Shown here piece after piece: positions 7,030 to 13,177 of a stretch of 15,184 bases of DNA. The position numbers were made by a program, and so were the translations under genes. Origin of the DNA: Caulobacter sp. CCH9-E1 (GTDB taxonomy: Bacteria > Pseudomonadota > Alphaproteobacteria > Caulobacterales > Caulobacteraceae); NCBI RefSeq assembly GCF_001556515.1, contig NZ_LSJA01000026.1, forward strand, positions 1-15,184, written 5' to 3'. The notes beneath the pieces are model-generated. The model did no database searches, was not told the DNA's origin, and worked only from the letters and a program-made list of their open reading frames with translations. The first letter of the stretch is position 1, and the number at the start of each line of letters is the position of its first letter.

Positions 7030-7434
7030 CTAGTCGGCGACCAGCCTGCCCGCCGGCGGCACGCGGACGATGAAGCAGCCCTTCACGCCCTCGGGCCACT
7101 GGCGGTACGGCACCACGCCCTCCTCGGTGTCGGCATAGGCCAGGGCGTAGTCGAGGATCGCCCGCGCCGCGTCCGCCGTCGGCTCGAAGCGGCCCAGGAC
7201 ATAGCCGATCTTGCCCGGCGCGCGCAGGTGGACCGAGCAGTGCTGGCCGCAGTTGAACAGACACGGCATGGTCTGGATCGCGATCCCGGTCCCCTCGGCC
7301 GCCTCGCGCAAAGCCGCCGCCAGCACCGCCCCGCCGCGCGCGCCGTCGGGACTGTCGCGTTCTTCCGCCGAGTAGCGGCAGGTGTCGCAGACCACCACCG
7401 CCGGGCCGTCGTCGGCCTCGCGAAGGACGCTCAA
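7030..7434 (-). CDS. DUF1636 cysteine-rich, thioredoxin-like-fold protein, second gene of the B12-riboswitch operon
   Basis: Recognisable as DUF1636 by VCDTCR (Cys16, Cys19), PCLFNCGQHCS (Cys58, Cys62, Cys66), the following LRAPGKIGYVLGRF, and a C-terminal GVVPYRQWPEGVK-x-FIVRVPP. The cysteine layout resembles small ferredoxin-like thioredoxin-fold proteins that may bind an Fe-S cluster or metal. The start is chosen as TTG at 7434, which overlaps the cobO stop (TTTTGA) and has GGGGA about 7 bases upstream; this gives 134 residues and implies translational coupling. A longer frame exists upstream but lies inside cobO. The biochemical role is unknown. Its place behind cobO under a cobalamin riboswitch supports a role in corrinoid or cobalt metabolism. 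Confidence 0.87.
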   Translation of the reverse strand: MSVLREADDGPAVVVCDTCRYSAEERDSPDGARGGAVLAAALREAAEGTGIAIQTMPCLFNCGQHCSVHLRAPGKIGYVLGRFEPTADAARAILDYALAYADTEEGVVPYRQWPEGVKGCFIVRVPPAGRLVAD

Positions 7435-8084
7435 AACTCGATCCCCGCCTGGGCCTTCACGCCCGCGCGGAACGGGTGCTTGACCTGGGCCATCTCGGTA
7501 ACGAGGTCGGCGGCCTCGATCAGCGCGTCCGGCGCGTTGCGGCCGGTGATCACCACGTGCTTGCCCTCGGGCCGCGCGGCCACGACCTCCAGCACCTCGG
7601 CCAGCGGCAGATAGTCGTAGCGCAGGATGATGTTCAGCTCGTCGGCGATGACCATGTCCCAGTCGTCGGGGTCGAGGATGCGGGCCTTGATGACCTCCCA
7701 AGCCTCGCGCGCCACGGCGATGTCGCGGGCGCGGTCCTGGGTGTCCCAGGTGAAGCCCTCGCCCATGGGCCGGAACTCGACCTGATCCGGGAAGGCGTCG
7801 AACACCACCTTCTCGCCGGTGGTCATCGCGCCCTTGATGAACTGGATGACGCTGACCCGATGACCGTGGCCGATGGCGCGGACAGCCATGCCCAGCGCCG
7901 CCGTCGTCTTGCCCTTGCCCGCCCCGGTGTGGACGATCAGCAGGCCCTTCTCGATGGTCTTCTCGGCCATCATCCTGGCCCGGGCCGTCTGGACGACCTT
8001 CATCCTGGCGCTATGGCGCGCGTTCTTTTCAGCTTCGTTCTGGGCAGCCTCTTGGGCGGCCCCGTCTTGCGGTGCTTCGTTCAT
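7431..8084 (-). CDS. cobO: Cob(I)yrinic acid a,c-diamide adenosyltransferase (corrinoid adenosyltransferase CobA/CobO type)
   Basis: 217 residues from ATG 8084, with GAAGGA about 7 bases upstream; a longer open frame (to 8252) would read through the riboswitch and is rejected. The enzyme transfers the adenosyl group of ATP to reduced cobalt in corrinoids, in the cytoplasm, for de novo synthesis or salvage. Visible motifs are the P-loop GAGKGKTT (54-61), QFIKG, GEGFTWDTQD (Trp113), DELN (148-151), ITGRNAP (179-185) and the C-terminal HPF-x2-GVKAQAGIEF. The N-terminal 45 residues, basic with alanine and glutamate, fit the CobO-type helical extension. It is the first gene of a two-gene unit with DUF1636, behind a cobalamin riboswitch, so expression should fall when adenosylcobalamin or a related corrinoid is plentiful. 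Confidence 0.97.
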   Translation of the reverse strand: MNEAPQDGAAQEAAQNEAEKNARHSARMKVVQTARARMMAEKTIEKGLLIVHTGAGKGKTTAALGMAVRAIGHGHRVSVIQFIKGAMTTGEKVVFDAFPDQVEFRPMGEGFTWDTQDRARDIAVAREAWEVIKARILDPDDWDMVIADELNIILRYDYLPLAEVLEVVAARPEGKHVVITGRNAPDALIEAADLVTEMAQVKHPFRAGVKAQAGIEF

Positions 8085-8089
8085 CGTCC

Positions 8090-8103
8090 GTCCTTCGCCG
8101 GAC
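8090..8103 (-). promoter_or_regulatory. Candidate RBS-sequestering hairpin of cobO
   Basis: On the minus strand GTCC (8103-8100) can pair with GGAC (8093-8090) around the loop GGCGAA, burying the GAAGGA ribosome-binding site of cobO. No terminator with a T-run is seen between the riboswitch and the start, so control of translation initiation is the likelier mechanism. The stem is only 4 bp and the assignment is tentative. Confidence 0.35.
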
Positions 8104-8132
8104 ACCCCGCCGGCCGCGTTGATATGACGAAG

Positions 8133-8297
8133 GCCGGTCTCCTGGCTTACGCCCTCCTGTCGCGGCGCCTTCCCAGAACCGAAGCTCCAGTGGCGTGAGG
8201 CCGCGACGATCGACGGACGATCACAGTTGCGGGGGCAGCCGCGGATTGTCACCGCGTTCCCGGAGGCCTTGCGGCCTCCATGCCTTCGAGGACCGGC
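8133..8297 (-). ncRNA. Cobalamin riboswitch (AdoCbl/B12 aptamer)
   Basis: The minus strand shows the conserved core in order: GGGAACGCGGTGACAATCCG, CTGCCCCCGCAACTGTGA, a variable arm, GCCACTGG, GGGAAGGCGCCGCGAC, and the B12 box AAGCCAGGAGACCGGCC (near 8133-8149). P1 can form between GCCGGTC (8297-8291) and GACCGGC (8139-8133), which sets the limits. A local hairpin GGAGGCC/GGCCTCC (8262-8279) follows P1. The element ends 48 bases before the cobO start. Corrinoid binding is expected to repress cobO and the DUF1636 gene. Confidence 0.97.
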
Positions 8298-8311
8298 GTA
8301 GGCGCGCCGGC

Positions 8312-8340
8312 TGGACGGGTCAAGCGCCCTCGCCTACATC
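8312..8340 (+). promoter_or_regulatory. Housekeeping (Caulobacter-type) promoter of arsC
   Basis: TGGACGG (8312-8318), a 14-base spacer and CCTACATC (8333-8340) fit the Caulobacter housekeeping consensus TTGACGS-N10-14-GCTANAWC with one mismatch in each box. The predicted start of transcription lies near 8346, about 19 bases before the arsC ATG. On the opposite strand a TTGACC (8323-8318) lies in the right area to be a -35 box for the riboswitch transcript, so the divergent promoters may overlap. Confidence 0.5.
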
Positions 8341-8364
8341 GGCGGCCCAGCCAGGAGCCCGCGC

Positions 8365-8712
8365 ATGAGCCTCACCGTCTACCACAACCCCAAGTGCTCG
8401 ACCTCGACCAAGGTGGTGAACCTGCTGCGCGAGGCGGGCCACGCGCCGACGGTGGTGGAGTATCTGAAGACCGGCTGGACGCGCGAGCAGTTGCTGGACC
8501 TGGTCAAGCGCTCGGACACCGACCTGAAGGGCCTGCTGCGCGAACGCGGTACGCCAGCGAAGGAGCTGGGCCTTCTGAACGCGGACGTTTCGGACGAGGC
8601 CTTGCTAGCGGCGATGGTCGAGCACCCGATCCTGGTCAACCGCCCGATCGTCGATGGCCCCAAAGGCGTGGTGCTGGCGCGTCCGGTCGAGAAGGCGCTG
8701 ACCGTCATATAG
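8365..8712 (+). CDS. arsC: ArsC-family arsenate reductase (glutaredoxin-coupled type)
   Basis: 115 residues from ATG 8365 with AGGAG at 8353-8357. The motif YHNPKCSTST gives catalytic Cys11, and Arg59, Arg93 (VNRPIV) and Arg106 (ARPVEKAL) fall exactly one residue before the E. coli plasmid ArsC residues Cys12, Arg60, Arg94 and Arg107. The family reduces arsenate to arsenite with glutathione and glutaredoxin in the cytoplasm; related YffB/Spx-like proteins share the fold but usually lack all these arginines. No arsB, acr3 or arsR gene is beside it, so it is a solitary copy. It is followed within 25 bases by the Pho box of pstS, the high-affinity phosphate system through which arsenate can also enter. 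Confidence 0.92.
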   Translation: MSLTVYHNPKCSTSTKVVNLLREAGHAPTVVEYLKTGWTREQLLDLVKRSDTDLKGLLRERGTPAKELGLLNADVSDEALLAAMVEHPILVNRPIVDGPKGVVLARPVEKALTVI

Positions 8713-8736
8713 TCAAGCTTCGTCCGCCCACGGATA

Positions 8737-8769
8737 CTGTCTCAAAACTGTCGCCTAACTGTGACAAAA
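8737..8769 (+). promoter_or_regulatory. Pho box: three 11-bp PhoB repeats upstream of pstS
   Basis: CTGTCTCAAAA (8737-8747), CTGTCGCCTAA (8748-8758) and CTGTGACAAAA (8759-8769) are three direct repeats in perfect 11-bp phase. Each has the CTGTNNC half-site and an A/T-rich spacer bound by PhoB. The last repeat ends 60 bases before the pstS ATG. Phosphate-starvation induction of pstS through PhoR-PhoB is expected. Confidence 0.9.
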
Positions 8770-8829
8770 CCCCGAGCATCGGTCCGGCATGTTCCCCCCG
8801 CTCCTCCGGACGACACAGGATTTGACGAC

Positions 8830-9870
8830 ATGAACAAGCTCCTTGGCGCGGTTGCGACCATCGCCCTGCTCGGCGTCGCTGATCAGGCCCACGCGGCCCG
8901 CGACTACGTTTGGGCCGCCGGCTCCTCGACGGTGTTCCCGTTCTCCACGCGCGTGGCCGAGAACTACTCGAAGAAGACCGGCAAGAAGTCGCCCAAGATC
9001 GAGAGCCTGGGCACCGGCGGCGGCATCAAGATGTTCTGCGGCGGCACGGGCGAGAAGTTCCCCGACATCGCCAACGCCTCGCGCCCGATGAAGAAGTCCG
9101 AGTTCCAGGCCTGCCAGAAGGCCGGCGTGAAGGACATCGTCGAGATCAAGATCGGCTTCGACGGCATCGTCGTCGCCAGCGACAAGAAGGGCCCGGACTT
9201 CAACTTCAAGCTCGAGCAGCTGTACCTGGGCCTGGCCGACCAGACCCTGCGCGGCGGCCAGCTGGTCAAGCAGCCCTACAAGAACTGGAACGAAGTCGGC
9301 CCCAACCTGCCCAAGGCGCGCATCCTGGCCTATGGCCCGCCGCCCACCTCGGGCACCCGTGACGCCTGGATCGAACTGGGCATCGAAGGCGGCGCCGGCA
9401 AGCTGCCGACCCTGGCCAAGATGAAGGCCGAGGACGAGAAGAAGTTCAAAGCCACCGTCTCGCCGATGCGCACCGACGGCGGCTGGGTCGACGCGGGCGA
9501 GAACGACAACGCCATCGTCGGCACGATCGAGAAGACCCCCAACGCCCTGGGCGTGTTCGGCTACTCGTTCCTGGAAGAGAACGCCTCGCGCATCAAGGGC
9601 GCGTCGATCAACGGCGTGAAGCCGACCCCGGCGACGATCGCCAGCGGCCAGTATCCGCTGTCGCGCTCGCTCTACATCTACGTAAAGAAGTCGCAAGTCG
9701 GCGTGACGCCGGGCCTGAAGGAGTTCGTCACCGAGTTCGTGTCGGACGCCGCCACCGGTCGCGGCGGCTACCTGCAGGGCCGCGGCCTGATCCCGCTGCC
9801 CCCGGCCCAGCACCAGGCGATGAAGGGCAAGGCCGGCTCCATGCCCGCCATGCCGATGCCGAAGGAATAA
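8830..9870 (+). CDS. pstS: Phosphate ABC transporter substrate-binding protein
   Basis: 346 residues from ATG 8830, with AGGA at 8817-8820; the longer frame starting at 8761 would overlap the Pho box and is rejected. Residues 1-22 are a signal peptide ending QAHA. The mature protein opens with RDYVWAAGSSTVFPFSTRVAE and SLGTGGGIKMFCGG, followed by DIANASRPMKKSE, GFDGIVVA and PPTSGTRDAW, all part of the phosphate-binding clefts of PstS. It captures phosphate in the periplasm for PstCAB. The last residues form a Met/Pro/Lys tail (KAGSMPAMPMPKE) not needed for the fold. pstCAB is not adjacent on the downstream side, so pstS is a single-gene unit ended by the terminator at 9894-9931. Confidence 0.96.
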   Translation: MNKLLGAVATIALLGVADQAHAARDYVWAAGSSTVFPFSTRVAENYSKKTGKKSPKIESLGTGGGIKMFCGGTGEKFPDIANASRPMKKSEFQACQKAGVKDIVEIKIGFDGIVVASDKKGPDFNFKLEQLYLGLADQTLRGGQLVKQPYKNWNEVGPNLPKARILAYGPPPTSGTRDAWIELGIEGGAGKLPTLAKMKAEDEKKFKATVSPMRTDGGWVDAGENDNAIVGTIEKTPNALGVFGYSFLEENASRIKGASINGVKPTPATIASGQYPLSRSLYIYVKKSQVGVTPGLKEFVTEFVSDAATGRGGYLQGRGLIPLPPAQHQAMKGKAGSMPAMPMPKE

Positions 9871-9893
9871 GCACCTAAACGTGCGACCTTGTT

Positions 9894-9931
9894 AAGGGCG
9901 GCGGCCTCACGGGCCGCCGCCCTTTTCGTTT
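9894..9931 (+). terminator. Strong intrinsic terminator of pstS
   Basis: A 13-bp perfect stem (AAGGGCGGCGGCC at 9894-9906 with GGCCGCCGCCCTT at 9912-9924, loop TCACG) runs into TTTTCGTTT, 24 bases after the pstS stop. The stem also encodes the last codons and stop of the convergent GFA gene. Confidence 0.93.
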
Positions 9932-10314
9932 CGCAGGAACGGAGCATCCTCGCATCCTGGGCTCCAGGCTGCTTCGTCCGGCGCGTATTCATGGAAAGTC
10001 GCCCGAACGCCGGGATCGTCGTCCAGACAGCTGGCGGCGACAGCGACCACGCGCCCCGTCTCAGGATCGCCAAAGGCGGTGCCGCAGCGACGGCAGAAGG
10101 TCCGGGTGAAGCGGAACGGCGGCCTGGGTCTGTAACGGGTCAGCAGCGACCTGCCCGCCAACCAGTGAAAGGCCTCGGCGCGGACATAGACATAGGCGGC
10201 CGAACCCGCCTTGCGGCATCGCGAACAGTGGCAGGCGCCCATCATCGCCGGCGGCTCGAACAGCTCGAACCGCACGCCTCCGCAAACGCAGCTTCCCTTG
10301 ATGGTCAAGCGCAT
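9907..10314 (-). CDS. GFA/CENP-V-domain zinc protein (glutathione-dependent formaldehyde-activating family)
   Basis: 135 residues if begun at ATG 10314. The cysteine layout of the GFA fold is complete: Cys9 and Cys11 in GSCVCGGVRF, Cys28, Cys30 and Cys33 in ACHCSRCRKAG, and Cys74 and Cys77 in FCRRCGTAFGDP. Members bind zinc; a few act on S-hydroxymethylglutathione, but most have no proven substrate, so no reaction is assigned. AAGGAG lies immediately against the ATG, whereas the TTG two codons later (10308) would have ideal spacing of 6, so the true start may be the TTG. It follows the small membrane-protein gene with a 91-base gap and may belong to the same transcript. Its stop sits in the loop of the pstS terminator. 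Confidence 0.92.
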   Translation of the reverse strand: MRLTIKGSCVCGGVRFELFEPPAMMGACHCSRCRKAGSAAYVYVRAEAFHWLAGRSLLTRYRPRPPFRFTRTFCRRCGTAFGDPETGRVVAVAASCLDDDPGVRATFHEYAPDEAAWSPGCEDAPFLRNEKGGGP

Positions 10315-10320
10315 CTCCTT
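10315..10320 (-). promoter_or_regulatory. RBS AAGGAG deciding the GFA gene start
   Basis: AAGGAG on the minus strand touches the ATG at 10314 (no spacer) but is 6 bases from the TTG at 10308-10306. This favours TTG initiation and a protein two residues shorter. Confidence 0.5.
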
Positions 10321-10405
10321 GGATTGCTCAAGGAAACTGCGCCTCTCCTGCCGCCAGCGCGGTGTCAGCAGGCTGTGGATGCATCACGCGGCGGGTTGTC
10401 GCGGA

Positions 10406-10744
10406 CTAATTCGGCCGCGCCCGCGATGTCATGCCGGCGGCCGCCGCGTCTTCGGCGACCTGCGGATCAAGCTGAGCGGCCGGCGGCGCGGCCGCTGGAG
10501 GAGCTTCGGGCGTTGGCGCGGTCGCGGGGGCCGGAGCGGCGGGCGGAGGCGTTTCCGAGGCTGGCGCTCCGAGCATGGCCGCGTCGGCGGCGCGTTCCGC
10601 AGCGCTGGTGGTTGGCTCGATATAATCCCCGGCGCCGCCGTCATCCGCCAGGTTCAGAAAGAAGATCGCGACGAAGGTGGTGAGGACGCCGAGGACGAAG
10701 CCGACAAAGACCCAGCCGAACCGGCCGCCGCGACGTTCGCTCAT
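10406..10744 (-). CDS. Small single-pass membrane protein with Pro/Ala-rich periplasmic tail, function unknown
   Basis: 112 residues from ATG 10744, 15 bases after the stop of the YcbK-like gene, so very likely in the same operon. Residues 1-9 are basic (MSERRGGRF), 10-32 form one membrane helix (WVFVGFVLGVLTTFVAIFFL), and the remainder is low in complexity, with acidic residues and Pro/Ala runs (about 57-92), probably extended in the periplasm. Topology by the positive-inside rule is N-in. I recognise no domain. Its place behind an L,D-transpeptidase and a murein endopeptidase suggests a link to the cell wall, for example as an anchor or partner, but this rests on context only. Confidence 0.8.
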   Translation of the reverse strand: MSERRGGRFGWVFVGFVLGVLTTFVAIFFLNLADDGGAGDYIEPTTSAAERAADAAMLGAPASETPPPAAPAPATAPTPEAPPAAAPPAAQLDPQVAEDAAAAGMTSRARPN

Positions 10745-10759
10745 CCTGCCTCGCTTCGT

Positions 10760-11398
10760 TTACGCGCCCTTCCATTGGCGCACCCGGCCCACGTCCACGT
10801 GGACGAACCGGCTTCGCGGGTAATAACCCACGCCGCCCATGCCGAGATCCAAGGCGGCGGCCCTTACGTGTTCGAGGGCCACGTCCTCCAGATAGATGTC
10901 CATCGCCTTGCCCTCCATGTGGAGGCTGTGCTTGGCGACTTCGCCGCTGCGGTTGGACAGCATCTTGTTGGTCGCCGGCGAGCGATAGCCAGAGATCACC
11001 TGGAAGGGAGACTTGGCCTCGGTGCGGGCCTGGATCTTGCCCAGGATGTCGTAGAGGCCCGGGTCCATCGGGTGGACCTGGTCGTTGCGATAGTCCCGCA
11101 GCACCTTGTTGAGGGCCTGGACCGCGTCGGGGACGTACTCGCCGTTCTCCCAATAAACCGCTTCCAGTTTCTCGCCCGTGTGCACGTTGTGCAGGTGAAC
11201 CCAGCGGGTCTCGACGGGAGTCGGGGCCGCCGCCGGCGTGGCGCGCAGGACGGGCTGCGCGGGAACCGGAGCCGGCGTCGGATGTTTCCCCTGAAGGATC
11301 GCGCCAATGATGTCATCGTCGGCGCGCGCCGCCGCGAGCGGCAGAAGTCCGGCCCCAAAAGCGCCCAGCCCCCACTGGAGCAGCTTACGTCGATGCAT
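10760..11398 (-). CDS. DUF882/M15-like murein endopeptidase, YcbK/MepK type, Tat-exported
   Basis: 212 residues from ATG 11398. The N-terminus MHRRKLLQWG followed by a hydrophobic stretch and AARA is a twin-arginine signal with cleavage near residue 26, as in E. coli YcbK. The catalytic domain has SGYRSPATN (136-144), HSLHMEGKAMDI with zinc ligands His160 and Asp167, and GGVGYYPRSRFVHVDVG with His200. The family fold is that of LAS metallopeptidases; E. coli MepK (YcbK) cuts 3-3 and some 4-3 peptide crosslinks in the periplasm. A Pro/Ala linker (about 39-62) separates the signal from the domain. The L,D-transpeptidase gene that makes 3-3 crosslinks lies 75 bases upstream, the same pairing as ycbB-ycbK in E. 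coli. Confidence 0.93.
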   Translation of the reverse strand: MHRRKLLQWGLGAFGAGLLPLAAARADDDIIGAILQGKHPTPAPVPAQPVLRATPAAAPTPVETRWVHLHNVHTGEKLEAVYWENGEYVPDAVQALNKVLRDYRNDQVHPMDPGLYDILGKIQARTEAKSPFQVISGYRSPATNKMLSNRSGEVAKHSLHMEGKAMDIYLEDVALEHVRAAALDLGMGGVGYYPRSRFVHVDVGRVRQWKGA

Positions 11399-11473
11399 GC
11401 GTTTACGCCCTTACCCGACACTGAAGTGCGGGCAGGACACCGCAAGAACGTCAAGAATGCAAGCTGAGCCGGA

Positions 11474-12973
11474 TCAAAGTGCGGCGATACGCTGCACCAG
11501 CTCCTTGTCCCAGCCGTATGGATCGTCGCGGAAGTTCACCTGCCCGTCCGGCGTCACATAGGCCGTCCAGTACAGCAGGAAGACCGCCATCTGCTGGGGC
11601 AGCTTGGCGCGCACGGTTTCGCCGGAGGCCAGGGTCGCGTCGATCTTTTCGGGCGTCCACACTGGGTCGCCAGCCATCAGGAGCTTCACCAGCTCGATCG
11701 GCTTTTGCAGGCGGACGCAGCCGTGGCTGGCCAGGCGGCTGAAGCTGTCGAACTTCGAGCGGCTGGGCGTGTCGTGCAGGTAAACGCCATAGGGGTTGTT
11801 GAAGTCGAACTTCACCTGGCCCAGCGCCGCCTTGGGACCCGCTTTCTGCTGCAAGCGAGAACCGCCGTCGTCGGTCGGGATAACGATGAAGTCGTTGCGC
11901 GCCAGGTAGCCAGGGCTGGCCTTCTCCTTGGGCCAGAGCTCCTTGGTGGCGATCGACTGCGGCACATTCCAGGGCGGGTTCAGCACGACGCTGTGAATCA
12001 TCGACGACAGCATCGGCGTCTCGTCGCCCGGACGCCCGGTGACGGCGCGCATGGTGAGGGTCGGCGCGTCCTGCTGGAACACCGACATGACGGCGGCGGC
12101 GACGTTGACCTGGATGCGGTCGGCCGGCAGCGTCTGGGGCAGCCAGCGCCAGCGCTCCATATTGGCCACGATCTGGTCGATGCGCCGCTGGATCGGGACA
12201 TTGAGGGCGCTCAGGGTTCCGGGCCCGACCACGCCGTCGGGATCGAGGCCGAATCGCTTCTGGGCCCGCTGCACGGCCTGGACCAACGCCGGGTCGTAGA
12301 CGTCGCCGCCGGTCCGGGCGACCGTCGGATCCTCGACCGACAGACGCGCCCGCAAAGCCTTCACACGCGGATCGGTCATGCCTTCGGTCAGGCTGGGTCC
12401 CGAGGGCGTGACGGCCCAGCCGCCCTTGGCCGCGAGACCGCGATAGGTCGCCAGGCCCGTCATCAACGTCTGATAGCCCGTATAGGGCGGCGGCAGGCTG
12501 GCCAGCCACGCGGCGAGCCGGTCCTGCTGGACGGCGGCGGCGAAGTCGGGCGCGGGGTCGTAGGCGTCCGGCCGCAGCCCCCACTCGGTCATGAAGCCGC
12601 TGGCCGGCAGACGTCCGACATGGACCGCGCGGGCGTAGGCCAAGGTCAGGTCGATCAGGTGCGCCTGGCCCTTGGCGCGAGAGGCCGGATCCTGGCTGGC
12701 CAGCAACGCCATCGCCGCCTCTGGCGCGAACTTCTCCGGCGGCAAGCCGTGGGCGTCCGCGCCGCGCAGCGCCTGGGCCAGGGCGTCGACCTGGCTGGCG
12801 TTCAGCGACAGCGCGGTCAGGTCGATCGCCGGCTTGGCGGGAACCATCGGAACCGCCTGCACCTGGCGACCGGCGGCGACCGGCGGGCTCTGGGATTGGG
12901 CCAGGACCGGCGAGACGGGAAGCACGCTCAGCGCCGCCGCCAGGACGCCGCAGGATCTCAAGACTCGCTTCAC
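11474..12973 (-). CDS. L,D-transpeptidase, YcbB (LdtD)-like, with peptidoglycan-binding domain
   Basis: 499 residues from GTG 12973, chosen because it places MKRVLRSCG and a hydrophobic run ending PVLAQ at the start as a signal peptide; GTG 12979 is equally possible and TTG 13018 would add a polar extension. Order: signal (1-25), helical scaffold domain (about 50-185), a peptidoglycan-binding repeat with VQRAQKRFGLDPDGVVGPGT (about 234-253), then the YkuD catalytic domain with HDTP (His400) and the motif SHGCVRL, catalytic Cys419. The long insert between the binding repeat and the active site fits the YcbB class. The enzyme makes 3-3 crosslinks or attaches proteins in the periplasm. It leads an operon with the YcbK/MepK-like gene. 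Confidence 0.94.
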   Translation of the reverse strand: MKRVLRSCGVLAAALSVLPVSPVLAQSQSPPVAAGRQVQAVPMVPAKPAIDLTALSLNASQVDALAQALRGADAHGLPPEKFAPEAAMALLASQDPASRAKGQAHLIDLTLAYARAVHVGRLPASGFMTEWGLRPDAYDPAPDFAAAVQQDRLAAWLASLPPPYTGYQTLMTGLATYRGLAAKGGWAVTPSGPSLTEGMTDPRVKALRARLSVEDPTVARTGGDVYDPALVQAVQRAQKRFGLDPDGVVGPGTLSALNVPIQRRIDQIVANMERWRWLPQTLPADRIQVNVAAAVMSVFQQDAPTLTMRAVTGRPGDETPMLSSMIHSVVLNPPWNVPQSIATKELWPKEKASPGYLARNDFIVIPTDDGGSRLQQKAGPKAALGQVKFDFNNPYGVYLHDTPSRSKFDSFSRLASHGCVRLQKPIELVKLLMAGDPVWTPEKIDATLASGETVRAKLPQQMAVFLLYWTAYVTPDGQVNFRDDPYGWDKELVQRIAAL

Positions 12974-13177
12974 CGTCACACTATCCGTCGTCTCGCGCGG
13001 CCGCGCCGCGTCGTCCAAATCAGATGGTCGCCTGGACCTGCGCCGTCAACGCGACGCAACCGCGCCCCACCCTTCCGCCGCACGATCGCAACGGATTTCT
13101 CAAAGACAGGAACCCGCAAGCCACACTGTTGGTTTCAACGGCGACCGGAGCCGCTGGGGGCGATAGGGAACAAGACC
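12974..13177. promoter_or_regulatory. Divergent intergenic region between the L,D-transpeptidase and GH15 genes
   Basis: About 200 bases without a gene, holding the starts of both divergent genes. On the minus strand a TTGACG (13049-13044) matches the -35 consensus, followed at 17 bases by CATCTG (13026-13021), a poor -10 box, so a promoter for the L,D-transpeptidase operon is possible. On the plus strand only the ribosome-binding site TAGGGAA (13164-13170) of the GH15 gene is clear. No operator-like repeat was seen. Confidence 0.3.

Noticed and set aside
8085..8252. N-terminal extension of cobO through the leader
   Set aside because: The extension lies wholly on the cobalamin riboswitch, and the ATG at 8084 has its own RBS and fits the family start.
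10318..10334. Small inverted repeat CCTTG/CAAGG between the GFA and small membrane-protein genes
   Set aside because: Only 5 bp with a 7-base loop and no T-run; expected by chance and overlaps the GFA RBS.
10211..11467. 418-codon plus-strand open frame
   Set aside because: Antisense to three minus-strand genes with recognised domains or membrane topology; no domain of its own.
11705..13177. A plus-strand open frame continuous with GH15, nearly 500 extra codons
   Set aside because: It is antisense to the well-supported L,D-transpeptidase, its translation is Arg/Gly/Gln-rich without any family signature, and long open frames on the opposite strand are usual at this GC content.
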